Positions 1 through 8,261 of a stretch of DNA of 64,000 bases are shown here, one piece after another. Made by a program: the position numbers and the translations under genes. Below the pieces are notes generated by a model. It saw nothing but the letters and a program-made list of their open reading frames with translations, had not been told where the DNA came from and searched no databases. The DNA lies in NCBI RefSeq assembly GCF_000294775.2, contig NZ_CP015506.1, positions 2,455,501-2,519,500 of the forward strand, given 5' to 3'. The DNA is from Cytobacillus oceanisediminis 2691. Its GTDB lineage: Bacteria; Bacillota; Bacilli; Bacillales; Cytobacillaceae. Position 1 is the first letter of the stretch. Each line of letters starts with the position of its first letter.

Positions 1-128
1 CTCCTCTGTTATTTCCTTTTTGTCTCATTATTATTTCTTTGAATAGCAATTGAGAATCAAATGCTCCCGCCTCAATTTATTTATTGCATAAAGTTAATAT
101 AGACTATATTTCAAAGCGCAGGTGAAAA

Positions 129-1697
129 TTGTTGATTCGTTTGCTTCCTTGTATAATAGCTATTTCTATTCTCCTATTCGGCTGCGCCAGCAGTGGTCAA
201 AATTCAAATGAACAGGATAAGAAAGCAGCTGCTATTCAAACAGAAAGTCAGTCTTCACCTAAAGTTATACTTCTTGTTATCGATTCGTTGATGGATGAGC
301 CTTTAAAAAAAGCAATACAAGAGAAAAAAGCTCCTGCTCTGGCCTTCTTTTTAAAACACGGACAATATAGTAAAAATGTAGTAAGTTCCTATCCAACCAT
401 GTCGGTTACAATCGACAGTTCTTTAATAACTGGTGCTTACCCGGATGAGACTAAGATTCCTGGACTCGTTTGGTTTAATAATGATAAGAAGCAAATCATC
501 ACTTATGGAAATGGGCTTTTTGAAATAATGAAAATTGGGGTTTCCCAATTTGCTGAAAGTATCATGCATCAATATAATAATGTTGACCTCAGTCCAAATG
601 TAAGCACCATCCATGAGGATCTGGACAGAATTAAAAAGGAATCAGCATCCATTAACGCATTTATTTATCGGGGAAATTATCATCATACCCTTAAAGTACC
701 CAAGTTGATAACAAAAGTGAGTAATTTACCTGGGGAATACGAAACTGTTGGGCCGAAAATGCTGTCTTTAGGTACATTTATTCAACAGGACAAAAAGAAT
801 AATCACATTGTGAATCGTTTAGGACTTAATGATGCCTTCGCGGTTCAAGAATTAAAATACCTTTTGGAAAAAAATATTATCCCTGAATTTACAATCCTGT
901 ATATTTCAGGAAATGACTTTACTGTACATAGGAAAGGGCCAAAAACAATAAAAGGAATTGAAAAACTTGATAAGTATCTTCAGGAGGTCTTGAATAGTTT
1001 TCCGAAATGGGAGGATGCCCTTAAAAATTATAATTGGGTTATTGTTGGAGACAGTAAACAATCACCTGTCATTGAATCGAAAAAAGAAGCTTTAATCGAT
1101 TTAAAAGAAATCCTTTCTGAATATAGGATTTTAAAGCTCGGCAAGCCTGCTGGAAAAGAAGATGAAATTGTCATTACAGCAAATGAACGAATGGCTTATG
1201 TCTATGAAATTAATGGAAGTATTTCAGTAAAAAACATTGCCGAAAGGTTAAAAAAAGATCAGAGGATTGCCTGGATTGCATGGAAGGAAAAAGAATTAAT
1301 ACATGTGATATCTGGGGATCATGAGGGTTCCTTTGATTTTAATTCAGGTGGAACCTATCGTGATGTTTATAATCAAGCATGGTCTATAAAAGGAAATACC
1401 TCCATTCTCGATTTAACCTTAAAGAACAAGAATATTCATTATGGGGATTATCCTGATGGATTAGCAAGGCTATATGGAGCTATGTATTCTCAGGAAGGTG
1501 AATTTCTTGTCGTTGACGCAAAACCCGGGTATGAATTCATTGGTGAAAGTTCACCTGAACATTCCGGTGGCGGTGCCCATGGCTCCATGCATAAAGATGA
1601 TTCACTAATCCCCATCATTGTTACAGGAACCAATAAAAGTATCGAGCACCTGCGGATTGTAGATTTGAAACAATGGATTATGGATTTTTGGAATTGA
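129..1697 (+). CDS. Phosphodiesterase/nucleotide pyrophosphatase-like lipoprotein
   Basis: Predicted surface lipoprotein of the alkaline phosphatase superfamily, type I phosphodiesterase/nucleotide pyrophosphatase branch, which hydrolyses phosphate esters with two metal ions. The first 19 residues form a lipoprotein signal ending in LFGC (Cys19). Asp52 (VIDSLMD) and Thr90 (SYPTMSVTI) sit where the family has a metal ligand and the nucleophile; GGGAHGSMHKDD near the C-terminus looks like the late histidine metal motif. 522 residues. Start is TTG at 129 or the adjacent TTG at 132, behind AGGTG. It appears monocistronic, with a terminator right after it. Substrate cannot be told from sequence; family call is good, exact reaction is inference. 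Confidence 0.75.
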   Translation: MLIRLLPCIIAISILLFGCASSGQNSNEQDKKAAAIQTESQSSPKVILLVIDSLMDEPLKKAIQEKKAPALAFFLKHGQYSKNVVSSYPTMSVTIDSSLITGAYPDETKIPGLVWFNNDKKQIITYGNGLFEIMKIGVSQFAESIMHQYNNVDLSPNVSTIHEDLDRIKKESASINAFIYRGNYHHTLKVPKLITKVSNLPGEYETVGPKMLSLGTFIQQDKKNNHIVNRLGLNDAFAVQELKYLLEKNIIPEFTILYISGNDFTVHRKGPKTIKGIEKLDKYLQEVLNSFPKWEDALKNYNWVIVGDSKQSPVIESKKEALIDLKEILSEYRILKLGKPAGKEDEIVITANERMAYVYEINGSISVKNIAERLKKDQRIAWIAWKEKELIHVISGDHEGSFDFNSGGTYRDVYNQAWSIKGNTSILDLTLKNKNIHYGDYPDGLARLYGAMYSQEGEFLVVDAKPGYEFIGESSPEHSGGGAHGSMHKDDSLIPIIVTGTNKSIEHLRIVDLKQWIMDFWN

Positions 1698-1698
1698 A

Positions 1699-1748
1699 AA
1701 AACATAAACCTGCTCTCAGCAAATACCTGAGCGAAGGTTTATGTTTAG
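1699..1748 (+). terminator. Terminator after the phosphodiesterase-like lipoprotein gene
   Basis: Long-armed hairpin, AAACATAAACCT pairing with AGGTTTATGTTT, with an inner CTCAG/CTGAG stem. It starts directly after the stop codon at 1697. Confidence 0.6.
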
Positions 1749-1790
1749 TTTAAATCACCAGTTATTTTGAATCAGTTCAGTATGCTAAAT

Positions 1791-2039
1791 TTAAAATGAT
1801 TCATTAACCTCCCAGGATTCCACCAGTTTATATGCTGTTTGCGGATTATAGCCTTTTCCCAGCAAGTACGCAATGGCTGCAACCTCAGTCATTGCATGGG
1901 AAACTGAAGTGAATTTTGCTTCTGTTAAGCCATAATTCACAAATGGCTTTACCATCATTAAGGTTTCGTTTTTTAAATCTCTGTATGGAATATAGTAACC
2001 ATAATTCATATAGTGCATTTTTACAGCTGCCTCCCCCAT
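1791..2039 (-). CDS. Small conserved-looking hypothetical protein
   Basis: 82-residue protein that I do not recognise. It has no signal peptide or membrane segment. The N-terminal part is Tyr-rich (HYMNYGYYIPYRD) and the C-terminal half looks helical (VSHAMTEVAAIAYLLGKGYN, then a Tyr-Lys-Leu-Val-Glu-Ser-Trp stretch). The start is ATG at 2039 with AAGG six bases upstream; an internal ATG at 2018 lies 11 bases behind GGGGGAGG and is an alternative. It converges on the preceding lipoprotein gene. Base composition and codon use look like the neighbours, so it is probably a real gene, but no function is proposed. Confidence 0.6.
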   Translation of the reverse strand: MGEAAVKMHYMNYGYYIPYRDLKNETLMMVKPFVNYGLTEAKFTSVSHAMTEVAAIAYLLGKGYNPQTAYKLVESWEVNESF

Positions 2040-2178
2040 TTTTTACCTTGATGTTATTTTATGTTGGATTCTTCAGAAATGATTTTTGTCCAGGTGAATA
2101 CATTTCTTTTCAAAAATATAAGCATACTGAAATTAAGGCAGCCGCGAATGATTAGGGATATAGGCAAGGAGCAATTTT

Positions 2179-2811
2179 ATGCGCAGATGGTGGATTGGAT
2201 TAGCATATGTCATTTTATTGATCGTTGGAATGACCAATAAAGATTACTTATTAGAATGGCTGCGAACAAGTGATCCATCTTGGCTTCCTGCAATGTTTTT
2301 ACTTTCTGTACTGATTGCGTCTATTCCTTTCTTGCCATTTACTCTTTTTGCAGGAATAATGGGAGTCAAATTTGGTGCGATGGTCGGTCTGCTGATCAAT
2401 TGGTTTGGCATTCTTTTGACTTCGTTAATTTACTTTTTTTTATCAAGATACTATTTCAGGAATTATTTCACCGCCTACTTGGGAAAGTATAAAGCCATTA
2501 ATAAATTTCAGTACCTGTTCGAAAATAATGCATTTATGGCAATTTTGTTTGGCCGAATGATTGTTATCATCCCTCCTCAGGTGTTTAATATCTATTGTGG
2601 AATAGCAGATATTCCATTTAGGCATTTTTTCATAGCTACTGCAATTGGAATGCTGCCTCCTATGTTTATGCTTGCATACAGCGGCGAGCAATTGTTTTTA
2701 TCACTTCATAATTTTTTGCTGGGAGTAATTTGGTACCTTCTATTTCTCCTCTGCTTGTTCCTTTGTTATAAATTATGGTTCCATAACAAGCTGGATCAAT
2801 CAAAAAGATGA
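2179..2811 (+). CDS. TVP38/TMEM64 (VTT/DedA-like) membrane protein
   Basis: 210-residue integral membrane protein of the TVP38/TMEM64 (VTT domain, SNARE-associated Golgi) family, whose bacterial members relate to DedA-type lipid scramblase or flippase proteins. It has an N-terminal transmembrane helix, then two hydrophobic stretches around residues 35-75. The family hallmarks appear in order: a Phe-Ala-Gly-Ile-Met-Gly-Val-Lys-Phe-Gly segment (residues 57-66), FGRMIVIIPPQVFNIYCGIA in the middle, and a following helix IATAIGMLPPMFMLAYSGE. The C-terminus is a further transmembrane helix with a short basic tail. It stands alone. A role in membrane lipid homeostasis is inferred from family only. 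Confidence 0.8.
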   Translation: MRRWWIGLAYVILLIVGMTNKDYLLEWLRTSDPSWLPAMFLLSVLIASIPFLPFTLFAGIMGVKFGAMVGLLINWFGILLTSLIYFFLSRYYFRNYFTAYLGKYKAINKFQYLFENNAFMAILFGRMIVIIPPQVFNIYCGIADIPFRHFFIATAIGMLPPMFMLAYSGEQLFLSLHNFLLGVIWYLLFLLCLFLCYKLWFHNKLDQSKR

Positions 2812-2842
2812 TCTGATCGAATGCTGAAATAAAAATTATGAA

Positions 2843-2873
2843 AATAAAAAAAAGCCCACAAAATACGTGGGCT
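2843..2873 (-). terminator. Terminator of the duplicated-repeat protein gene
   Basis: Read on the minus strand, stem AGCCCAC/GTGGGCT followed by a run of eight or more T. It lies just past the stop codon at 2882. Confidence 0.8.
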
Positions 2874-2881
2874 GCTATGCG

Positions 2882-3283
2882 TTATTTGTTGTTTATCGGG
2901 TTCTTATTCGATGTTAATTTCTCCGCAAACTCAGTTACCCCCGCCATATTTGGCTTTTGGAAGTTTTTCGTTTGGGCTGTATTATTGAATTTGTTGTTTA
3001 TCGGGTTCTTATTTGATGTTAATTCCTCTGCAAACTCAGTTAACCCCGCCATATTTGGCTTCTGGAAATTTGTCATTTGGGCTGTATTATTCATTAAATT
3101 TTGAAACGGGCGAGCCATATTTCTGCCGCGATTTCTAGTAAAGCCATATGCAGCTGCACTTAAACCCAGGCTAATTAAAGATCCCCACAGCATTCCTCTG
3201 TTTCTTCTTCTCTTTTTGCCAAACATATTTAAAAACGGCTTCATTTTGCCCGTATTAAAAATCGCATTTATCCAGTTATTCAA
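2882..3283 (-). CDS. Hypothetical protein with a 35-residue tandem duplication
   Basis: 133 residues, family not recognised. Residues 1-65 hold a basic stretch (FGKKRRRNRG, around 22-31), one hydrophobic segment (MLWGSLISLGLSAAAYGF, about 32-49) and another Arg-rich stretch, so a single-pass or peripheral membrane protein is likely. The C-terminal half is two copies of a 35-residue unit beginning NNTAQ and containing NFQKPNMAG, TEFAE and LTSNKNPINNK. The copies differ at a handful of positions. The start at 3283 lies behind AAAGGGGAG. The duplication is described under findings. The gene is alone between two terminators. Confidence 0.65.
   Translation of the reverse strand: MNNWINAIFNTGKMKPFLNMFGKKRRRNRGMLWGSLISLGLSAAAYGFTRNRGRNMARPFQNLMNNTAQMTNFQKPNMAGLTEFAEELTSNKNPINNKFNNTAQTKNFQKPNMAGVTEFAEKLTSNKNPINNK
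2886..3095. repeat. 105-bp direct tandem duplication inside a coding region
   Basis: Two head-to-tail copies of a 105-bp unit. The copies start at 2886 and 2991, each opening with TTGTTGTTTATCGGGTTCTT. They are nearly identical and in frame (35 codons), so the reading frame is kept. Confidence 0.85.
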
Positions 3284-3448
3284 GTTTAAGCACTCCCCTT
3301 TAAGTAATAAGAAGGAATCATATGTCTCCTCCCTTATATAATTTTTACTTTTAGGGATTCGAATATGCTGGCAAAAATTTTATTGGGTTTGTAAATAATA
3401 TTTGTGTATACCTATATAGTACTGATTGTACATGGTTATTATACGCCT

Positions 3449-3481
3449 AAAACCCTTGCCTATTGCAATGGCAAGGGTTTT
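3449..3481. terminator. Hairpin terminator downstream of ykoQ
   Basis: AAAACCCTTGCC and GGCAAGGGTTTT form a perfect 12-bp stem with a 9-base loop just past the ykoQ stop. Nothing else was recognised in the rest of the 3284-3489 gap. Confidence 0.75.
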
Positions 3482-3489
3482 AGAATGTA

Positions 3490-4311
3490 TTATGATATTT
3501 CATGATAAGTGATTTCAGGTCGGCTGCCGATACGGATATTGACCCCTGTCTGGCCTAGTCCCTCACTTATATAAAAAGGTTTTCCGCTATGATAATGAAG
3601 GCCTTTCACCATTTTCATCCGGACAAGCCTGCCCATTTTTATCAAATGATATGGCTTTGGCCAATGAATCTGTCCGCCGTGAAAATGCCCTGATAATAAA
3701 TAATCAAAAGGAACATTTTCCATCTCTAATACAACATTGGGATCATGGGTCAAAACTAGATTACAGCCTTCAATTACTCCTTCATAGGCCTTTTTTACAT
3801 CACTGTGTCTGGTGCTGTAATTATCAATTCCAATGATGTTTAATTTTTCCCCATTAACCTGTATCGACACATGCTCATTTTGAAGTGTTTTACAGCCATT
3901 TTCTTCTAGAGTGTTTTTCAATGTTTCAAAGTTATGACCTTTTAAGACATAATCATGATTGCCAAAGACTGCATAGATGCCATGCTTTGGATTTGTCTTG
4001 TTCAGTGCATGGAGATAGCCCGCAAGCTTAGGAATACTTCGTTTGCGGTCAAGAAAATCGCCTGTAAGGGCAATTAGGTCCACTGGTTGCTTTGAGATCA
4101 TCTCAAATAATTCATCCGGACTGACAGAAATATTTTCGAGGTGCATATCAGATATATGAAGAATTTTTATGTTATCTCCCGAAACTGAGATATTAGGACG
4201 GGAAACAGAAATTGAATTTATAGTTACATTCTTAGTGTTTTTATTGGCTTTGTAAATAAGATAACAGAAAACGGTGAACAAGATTAAGGTGAAAAATAAT
4301 GCCATATTCAT
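3490..4311 (-). CDS. ykoQ: Membrane-anchored metallophosphoesterase (YkoQ-like)
   Basis: Calcineurin-like metallophosphoesterase with an N-terminal transmembrane anchor (about residues 3-20) and the catalytic domain outside or at the membrane face. All five metal-binding blocks are visible: ISDMHLE, GDFLDRK, GNHD, a His-Asp (VLTHDP) block, and GHFHGGQ. Of about 270 residues, as for YaeI/YkuE/YkoQ-type enzymes, whose relatives act on lipid-linked phosphates such as UDP-diacylglucosamine. The start ATG at 4311 sits 8 bases after AAGGAGG. The upstream gene is YkoP-like, and ykoP-ykoQ are also neighbours in Bacillus subtilis, which supports the symbol. Substrate unknown. Confidence 0.75.
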   Translation of the reverse strand: MNMALFFTLILFTVFCYLIYKANKNTKNVTINSISVSRPNISVSGDNIKILHISDMHLENISVSPDELFEMISKQPVDLIALTGDFLDRKRSIPKLAGYLHALNKTNPKHGIYAVFGNHDYVLKGHNFETLKNTLEENGCKTLQNEHVSIQVNGEKLNIIGIDNYSTRHSDVKKAYEGVIEGCNLVLTHDPNVVLEMENVPFDYLLSGHFHGGQIHWPKPYHLIKMGRLVRMKMVKGLHYHSGKPFYISEGLGQTGVNIRIGSRPEITYHEIS

Positions 4312-4388
4312 ATCCCCTCCCTCCTTCAAAGTATAAGGGGATTGAGGGGACAGTCCTAGTGGGAGTTAGAGGAAACAGTCTGCATCAT

Positions 4389-4955
4389 TTATTTATATTT
4401 ATTAATCAGGTTTTCTTTAGACATCAATAAGTAAACAGTGCGATGCTTTTTTAAATTTGCAGCAGAAATTTTTGAACACGATAAAAAATATATAGGCAAT
4501 TGAAATGTTTTTTTAAACCAGCAGTATAATTTATTTTTTGGAGATATACATTCAAATCCAAGCGTGCTGAATCCCTTGTTTATAAGGGTGATGCCAATAA
4601 CCCCTTTTATTTTCGTTTCTTCCGGATGGCTGAGGATAAATGCAGTCAAAAGCGGCATAGATTCCTTAACACGTTTATAGATGGCTCTCCCTTTTAATAA
4701 CTCATTTTTCATATAGTTAAAATCTTTTAACAGCCTGACATTATGCAGATGGATTTTAAGTAAAAGATCATTTTTTCTTATGATAACTCCGTCAGATAAT
4801 TGAATGTCATTTCCTTTATATTTTGTCAGCCTTACACGAAAAACTCCTCCCTTTTCCGGATCTGCTGTAAGATGCTGTAGCCGGGTAAAAGGATAATAAA
4901 GAGGATCCAGGAATACCCATATTGATAATAAAATATTGCGGAACTTGTTTTTTAG
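4389..4955 (-). CDS. ykoP: YkoP-like protein with no standard start codon
   Basis: Cytosolic protein resembling Bacillus YkoP. The frame is open from 4982 to 4389 and the conserved-looking part includes LDPLYYPFTRL, FRVRLTKYKG, LSDGVIIRKNDLL, IHLHNVRLL and later TKIKGVIGITLINKG. There is no ATG, GTG or TTG before the internal ATG at 4712, which would remove the first 81 codons. A strong AAGGAGG lies at about 4960-4966, and the codon in the expected start position (minus strand of 4953-4955) is CTA. Either the start codon was lost by mutation, a rare start is used, or translation begins at 4712 and gives a 107-residue fragment. It lies upstream of ykoQ, as in B. subtilis. Function unknown. Confidence 0.55.
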   Translation of the reverse strand, partial: LKNKFRNILLSIWVFLDPLYYPFTRLQHLTADPEKGGVFRVRLTKYKGNDIQLSDGVIIRKNDLLLKIHLHNVRLLKDFNYMKNELLKGRAIYKRVKESMPLLTAFILSHPEETKIKGVIGITLINKGFSTLGFECISPKNKLYCWFKKTFQLPIYFLSCSKISAANLKKHRTVYLLMSKENLINKYK

Positions 4956-5198
4956 GTCTCCTCCTTCCTGCGCTATAGTAAATAGGATGTTAATCTAATG
5001 GAAATTTTAATTATGGAAATGAACGGATATAGTGCCTTTTTAAATATGGCAGCTCGCAGCCGGGTCATACAAAGCGAGATCCAGATCACCTTATATGATA
5101 AGTTACTGAATTTGGTATGAAGTTTATTACATAAGCATTCAATAAAAAGTAATAATACATTGTGTAGTTTATTTTTCATTTGAAAGAAGGAATTAAAT

Positions 5199-5402
5199 AT
5201 GACAGTTGGAACTCAAGTAAAGCAAGCAATTGTTGGCTTGAAGAGCGCTCAGGCCAGCTTTGAAACGTTTGCACTTGCTACGGAAAACCAAAATGCTAAA
5301 CAGCTGTACCAGAATGCCGCACAGCAAACACAATCGATCATTGACAGCCTTGAACCAAGGCTTCAAGAGATTCAGCAAGAGGAACCTCAATATAATCAGT
5401 AG
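5199..5402 (+). CDS. DUF1657 protein, first copy
   Basis: 67-residue DUF1657 protein: all-helical, starting MTVGTQVKQ and ending in the family's EEPQY motif. DUF1657 genes in bacilli cluster with spoVA-type and DUF421 genes and are linked to spores. The start ATG at 5199 follows GAAAGAAGGA. It is the first gene of a three-gene cassette with a second DUF1657 gene and a DUF421 gene, all on the plus strand. Expression in sporulating cells is an inference from family context; I could not assign a convincing sporulation sigma-factor promoter in the 5000-5190 gap. Confidence 0.8.
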   Translation: MTVGTQVKQAIVGLKSAQASFETFALATENQNAKQLYQNAAQQTQSIIDSLEPRLQEIQQEEPQYNQ

Positions 5403-5470
5403 ACATTCAGGCTGGCATATGCCAGCCCTATTACAATTATAAATTTAAATCTTGAAATGGTGTGATCTCA

Positions 5471-5677
5471 ATGACAATTGCTTCGAATGTAAATCAATGT
5501 CTTGCAGCAATTCGTTCTATAGAAGCACAGTTATCAAACCTGGCTTTAACCTCAATGGATGAAGAAGCAAAGCGCCTATTCCATGAATCAATGCTGGAAA
5601 TTAGCGAGATAAAAACTGATCTTGAACACCGAAAAAAGGTTATAGAGTTTGAGGAACCCCAATATAAACCAAATTAA
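5471..5677 (+). CDS. DUF1657 protein, second copy
   Basis: 68-residue paralogue of the preceding gene: it starts MTIASNVNQ and ends EFEEPQYKPN, so both the N-terminal pattern and the terminal EEPQY motif are shared. A GTG nine bases upstream (5462) is possible, but the ATG at 5471 matches the family N-terminus. It lies 68 bases after the first copy and 20 bases before the DUF421 gene, which argues for one transcript. Molecular role unknown. Confidence 0.8.
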   Translation: MTIASNVNQCLAAIRSIEAQLSNLALTSMDEEAKRLFHESMLEISEIKTDLEHRKKVIEFEEPQYKPN

Positions 5678-5697
5678 CTGAACATGGAGATGAAAAT

Positions 5698-6555
5698 ATG
5701 CCTGAATGGCTTCTTATTGGTGCACGTTCTATTTTATTCGCAGGTGTTTTATTCGCTATAACCAAACTGATAGGAAAAAAACAAATATCAGAGCTTTCAT
5801 TTTTTGAATATGTATCAGGAATTACAATCGGAAGTATAGCCGGTGAAATAATTATGGGGCTTGATAACCACTGGGCCAGCGGAATCCTTTCTATTTTGAT
5901 TTTTGGTCTTGTTACATTATTTGCTGATATTCTTTCGCTTAAGAGTAAAAGCTTCCGTGATTTCTTTGAAGGAAAAGGAACAATCTTTATTAAAGATGGG
6001 AAAATATTAGAAGATAATTTAAAAAAAGAAAGATACTCGATTGATGATTTATCCTCCCTGCTTCGCCAAAAAAATGTCTTTAAAACAGCAGATGTGGAGT
6101 TTGCTGTTTTAGAGCCGCGCGGAGATCTTAGCATCATGCTGAAGAAAGAAAACCAGCCGCTTACCCCAAAGGATCTTCAATTGAATTTACCTCAGGAAAA
6201 AGAGCCGCAAACGGTTATTATGGATGGGAAAATTCTAAACGATCCCCTTGCTGAGTCAGGGAAATCGAGAAAATGGCTTGACATGGAGATAGAAAAACTG
6301 GGTTTGACCATTGATAACATTTTTTTGGGTCAAATTGATTCTTATGGAGAACTGACTGTAGATATATTTGATGATTCACTTAAGGTTCCTGCATCACAGC
6401 AGCGTCCTCTGCTTATGGCAATGATAAAAAAGTGTGCTGCTGACCTTGAAGTGTTTTCCCTGCAGACTGATTCCAAAAAGGCACAGGAAATGTATGAAAA
6501 AAATACTCAAAAGCTGAATCAAATCATACAGAAATTATCCCCATATTTAAAGTAA
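5698..6555 (+). CDS. DUF421 membrane protein with DUF1657-like tail
   Basis: 285-residue DUF421 (YetF/YdfR-type) protein. Three transmembrane helices lie in roughly residues 3-80 with the family stretch around ITKLIGKKQISELSFFEYV and GITIGSIAGE; the cytosolic DUF421 domain follows (FIKDGKILEDNLKKERYS, then DDLSSLLRQKNVF and EFAVLEPRGDLS). The last 38 residues, from ADLEVFSLQTDSKKAQ to SPYLK, align without gaps with residues 19-56 of the first DUF1657 protein (13 identities by eye, including IID/IIQ-SL-P-L). DUF1657 and DUF421 genes occur together in spoVA2mob-type spore operons, but no spoVA genes are here. Start ATG at 5698 behind GGAGATGA. Confidence 0.8.
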   Translation: MPEWLLIGARSILFAGVLFAITKLIGKKQISELSFFEYVSGITIGSIAGEIIMGLDNHWASGILSILIFGLVTLFADILSLKSKSFRDFFEGKGTIFIKDGKILEDNLKKERYSIDDLSSLLRQKNVFKTADVEFAVLEPRGDLSIMLKKENQPLTPKDLQLNLPQEKEPQTVIMDGKILNDPLAESGKSRKWLDMEIEKLGLTIDNIFLGQIDSYGELTVDIFDDSLKVPASQQRPLLMAMIKKCAADLEVFSLQTDSKKAQEMYEKNTQKLNQIIQKLSPYLK

Positions 6556-6733
6556 GCTTGTCCATCAGCAGGACTTCAAAAACATAGTCCGCACTCTCCC
6601 TATATTAGAATTCTGCAGTGAATTCCTTTAATCACCCTTTTGGTCCTTGCTGATTTTAAATAAACCGACCGCCTATTTATAGGGCTCCTTAAAAAGGAAT
6701 AAGAAAAAACTTAATTACAGCGTCTAAAAACTG

Positions 6734-6769
6734 AACAAACACCAGAATGAAGACTGGTGTTTGTTTTTT
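6734..6769. terminator. Bidirectional terminator between DUF421 and permease genes
   Basis: AACAAACACCAG / CTGGTGTTTGTT stem with 8-base loop, followed on the plus strand by TTTTTTA. The rest of 6556-6733 shows no gene or recognisable site. Confidence 0.85.
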
Positions 6770-6773
6770 ATTG

Positions 6774-8138
6774 TTAACAGCTGCTCCCGCCTTCTTTTTT
6801 CCATACTTTTTTTTGCATGATTAAGGCTACAATCGCTATTAATGCCACAAATATTAAACTGACAAAAAATCCAAACCTTATGGACTTTTCAATTAATGTG
6901 CCGCTTACCGCAGCCAGGATCAGAAGCAATCCCACCGCAGCCATTATCTTTCCGAACACTTTATTTTCCAAAATCCGAAGAGCTGAAATGATGATGAATG
7001 ACCAATTGAATAAAATTAATATACCAGCAGCAGTAGTGATATACTCATATATTTTGCCAGGCAGCAATAAGGCGGTTACGATGGATGCAATTAAACCCGC
7101 TGTAGCCAGTCCCAGCGAAGGTAAAGGAAGGTCCTTCCACTTCTTTATCTTTTTTGAAAATACCGCTGGAGCATCGCCGTCATCAGCCAACGTAACCAGT
7201 AATGCAGTTACTCCAAACAGTGAAGCTGTCATCGTAGAGAAGCCGGCAATAATGATTGCTGCATTAAAAACGTGCGGGAAGAAGGCCAGATTATACTTAT
7301 CCATTGCAGTTACAAATGGGCTCTCTTTTTCATTAAAAGCACCATGTGAAGCCATATAAACGGCTAAGCCAAGGGAAATGACATAGATGATGACAAGGAC
7401 GATAAGCATGATGATGCCCGCCTTAGGTGCATCCTCCTTCTTTTTTAATCTTGTTGCCATTAGCCCAATCACTTCAATTCCTCCGTATGCATAGAAAGCA
7501 TAAATCAACGATGACCAAAAGCCCCTAAAGGCTTCAGGAAACCATTCCCCAGAAGAACCGGGGAATCCGGGATGCCTGGCATCTCCATTAATCACTCCGG
7601 ACAAAGCAGCTGCTGCGAGGATGATAAACATAATAATGGCTGCTGTTTTAATAACTGCAAACAGGTTTTCCACCTTATCAAAGCCTTTGTTTCCTGTTAA
7701 TACCACTATAATGGAGAGTATGGCATAACCCGCTGCAAAAACCCAAAGGGGCACATGAGGAAACCAAAATCTTGTCAAAATGGAGAGCGCGGTTAATTGG
7801 CTTCCCATGATAAGTATATTTGAGCACCAGTAATTCCAGCCGCAGCTAAAACCTGCCCACTTTCCATAGGCTTTATTGGCGTAATAGCAAAAAGATCCTT
7901 CCTGAGGGTCTTCAGCTGTCATTTTAGCCAAAAGGTTATAGACGATATAGGTTCCAAGTGCCGCTAACATAAATGAAAAAACGATGGAAGGTCCGGTGAT
8001 CTTAATGCCAATGGCTGAACCGAGAAAGAAACCGGTCCCAATGGTACAGCCAACACCAATTAATGATAATTGCCACCATTTTAGGTCACCGGATTCACTT
8101 TTTTTTGAGGAATTTCCGCTGGGAAGAAAAAAGTCCAT
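6774..8138 (-). CDS. APC-family amino-acid permease
   Basis: 454-residue secondary transporter of the amino acid-polyamine-organocation superfamily with about 12 transmembrane helices. The first helix carries the glycine-rich substrate-binding loop (GVGCTIGTGFFLGSAIGI, residues 28-45), typical of the amino-acid permease group that imports amino acids with protons; IYAFYAYGGIEVIG in helix 6 is also typical. The N-terminal Lys-Lys-Ser-Glu stretch is cytosolic. Closest by pattern to the YdgF/AapA-like D-serine/D-alanine/glycine permeases, but the specificity cannot be read. Monocistronic, facing the DUF421 gene across a shared terminator. Start at 8138 behind AGGAGGTACACC. Confidence 0.85.
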   Translation of the reverse strand: MDFFLPSGNSSKKSESGDLKWWQLSLIGVGCTIGTGFFLGSAIGIKITGPSIVFSFMLAALGTYIVYNLLAKMTAEDPQEGSFCYYANKAYGKWAGFSCGWNYWCSNILIMGSQLTALSILTRFWFPHVPLWVFAAGYAILSIIVVLTGNKGFDKVENLFAVIKTAAIIMFIILAAAALSGVINGDARHPGFPGSSGEWFPEAFRGFWSSLIYAFYAYGGIEVIGLMATRLKKKEDAPKAGIIMLIVLVIIYVISLGLAVYMASHGAFNEKESPFVTAMDKYNLAFFPHVFNAAIIIAGFSTMTASLFGVTALLVTLADDGDAPAVFSKKIKKWKDLPLPSLGLATAGLIASIVTALLLPGKIYEYITTAAGILILFNWSFIIISALRILENKVFGKIMAAVGLLLILAAVSGTLIEKSIRFGFFVSLIFVALIAIVALIMQKKVWKKEGGSSC

Positions 8139-8200
8139 GGTGTACCTCCTGTTTATCTCCTATAGCTGTTAAACGTGCTATTGCTTTCATTCAAATAAAT

Positions 8201-8227
8201 AAGCCGATTCCTTTTGGTGATCGGCTT
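8201..8227 (-). terminator. Probable terminator of the 8262-8603 gene
   Basis: AAGCCGA/TCGGCTT stem; on the minus strand it is followed by TTATTTATTTG. Confidence 0.5.
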
Positions 8228-8261
8228 CCGTTCAAATCTGCAAAGGATGGTGCCAAAGCAT

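Noticed and set aside
4973..5179. Open frame opposite the ykoP/DUF1657 gap
   Set aside because: Composition is biased (Leu/Ile/Lys), no ribosome site, overlaps intergenic promoter sequence; considered chance.
5080..5195. Sporulation-sigma (sigma-G-like) promoter before the DUF1657 gene
   Set aside because: GTATGA and CATTCAATA can be found but the spacer is about 15, too short; not called.
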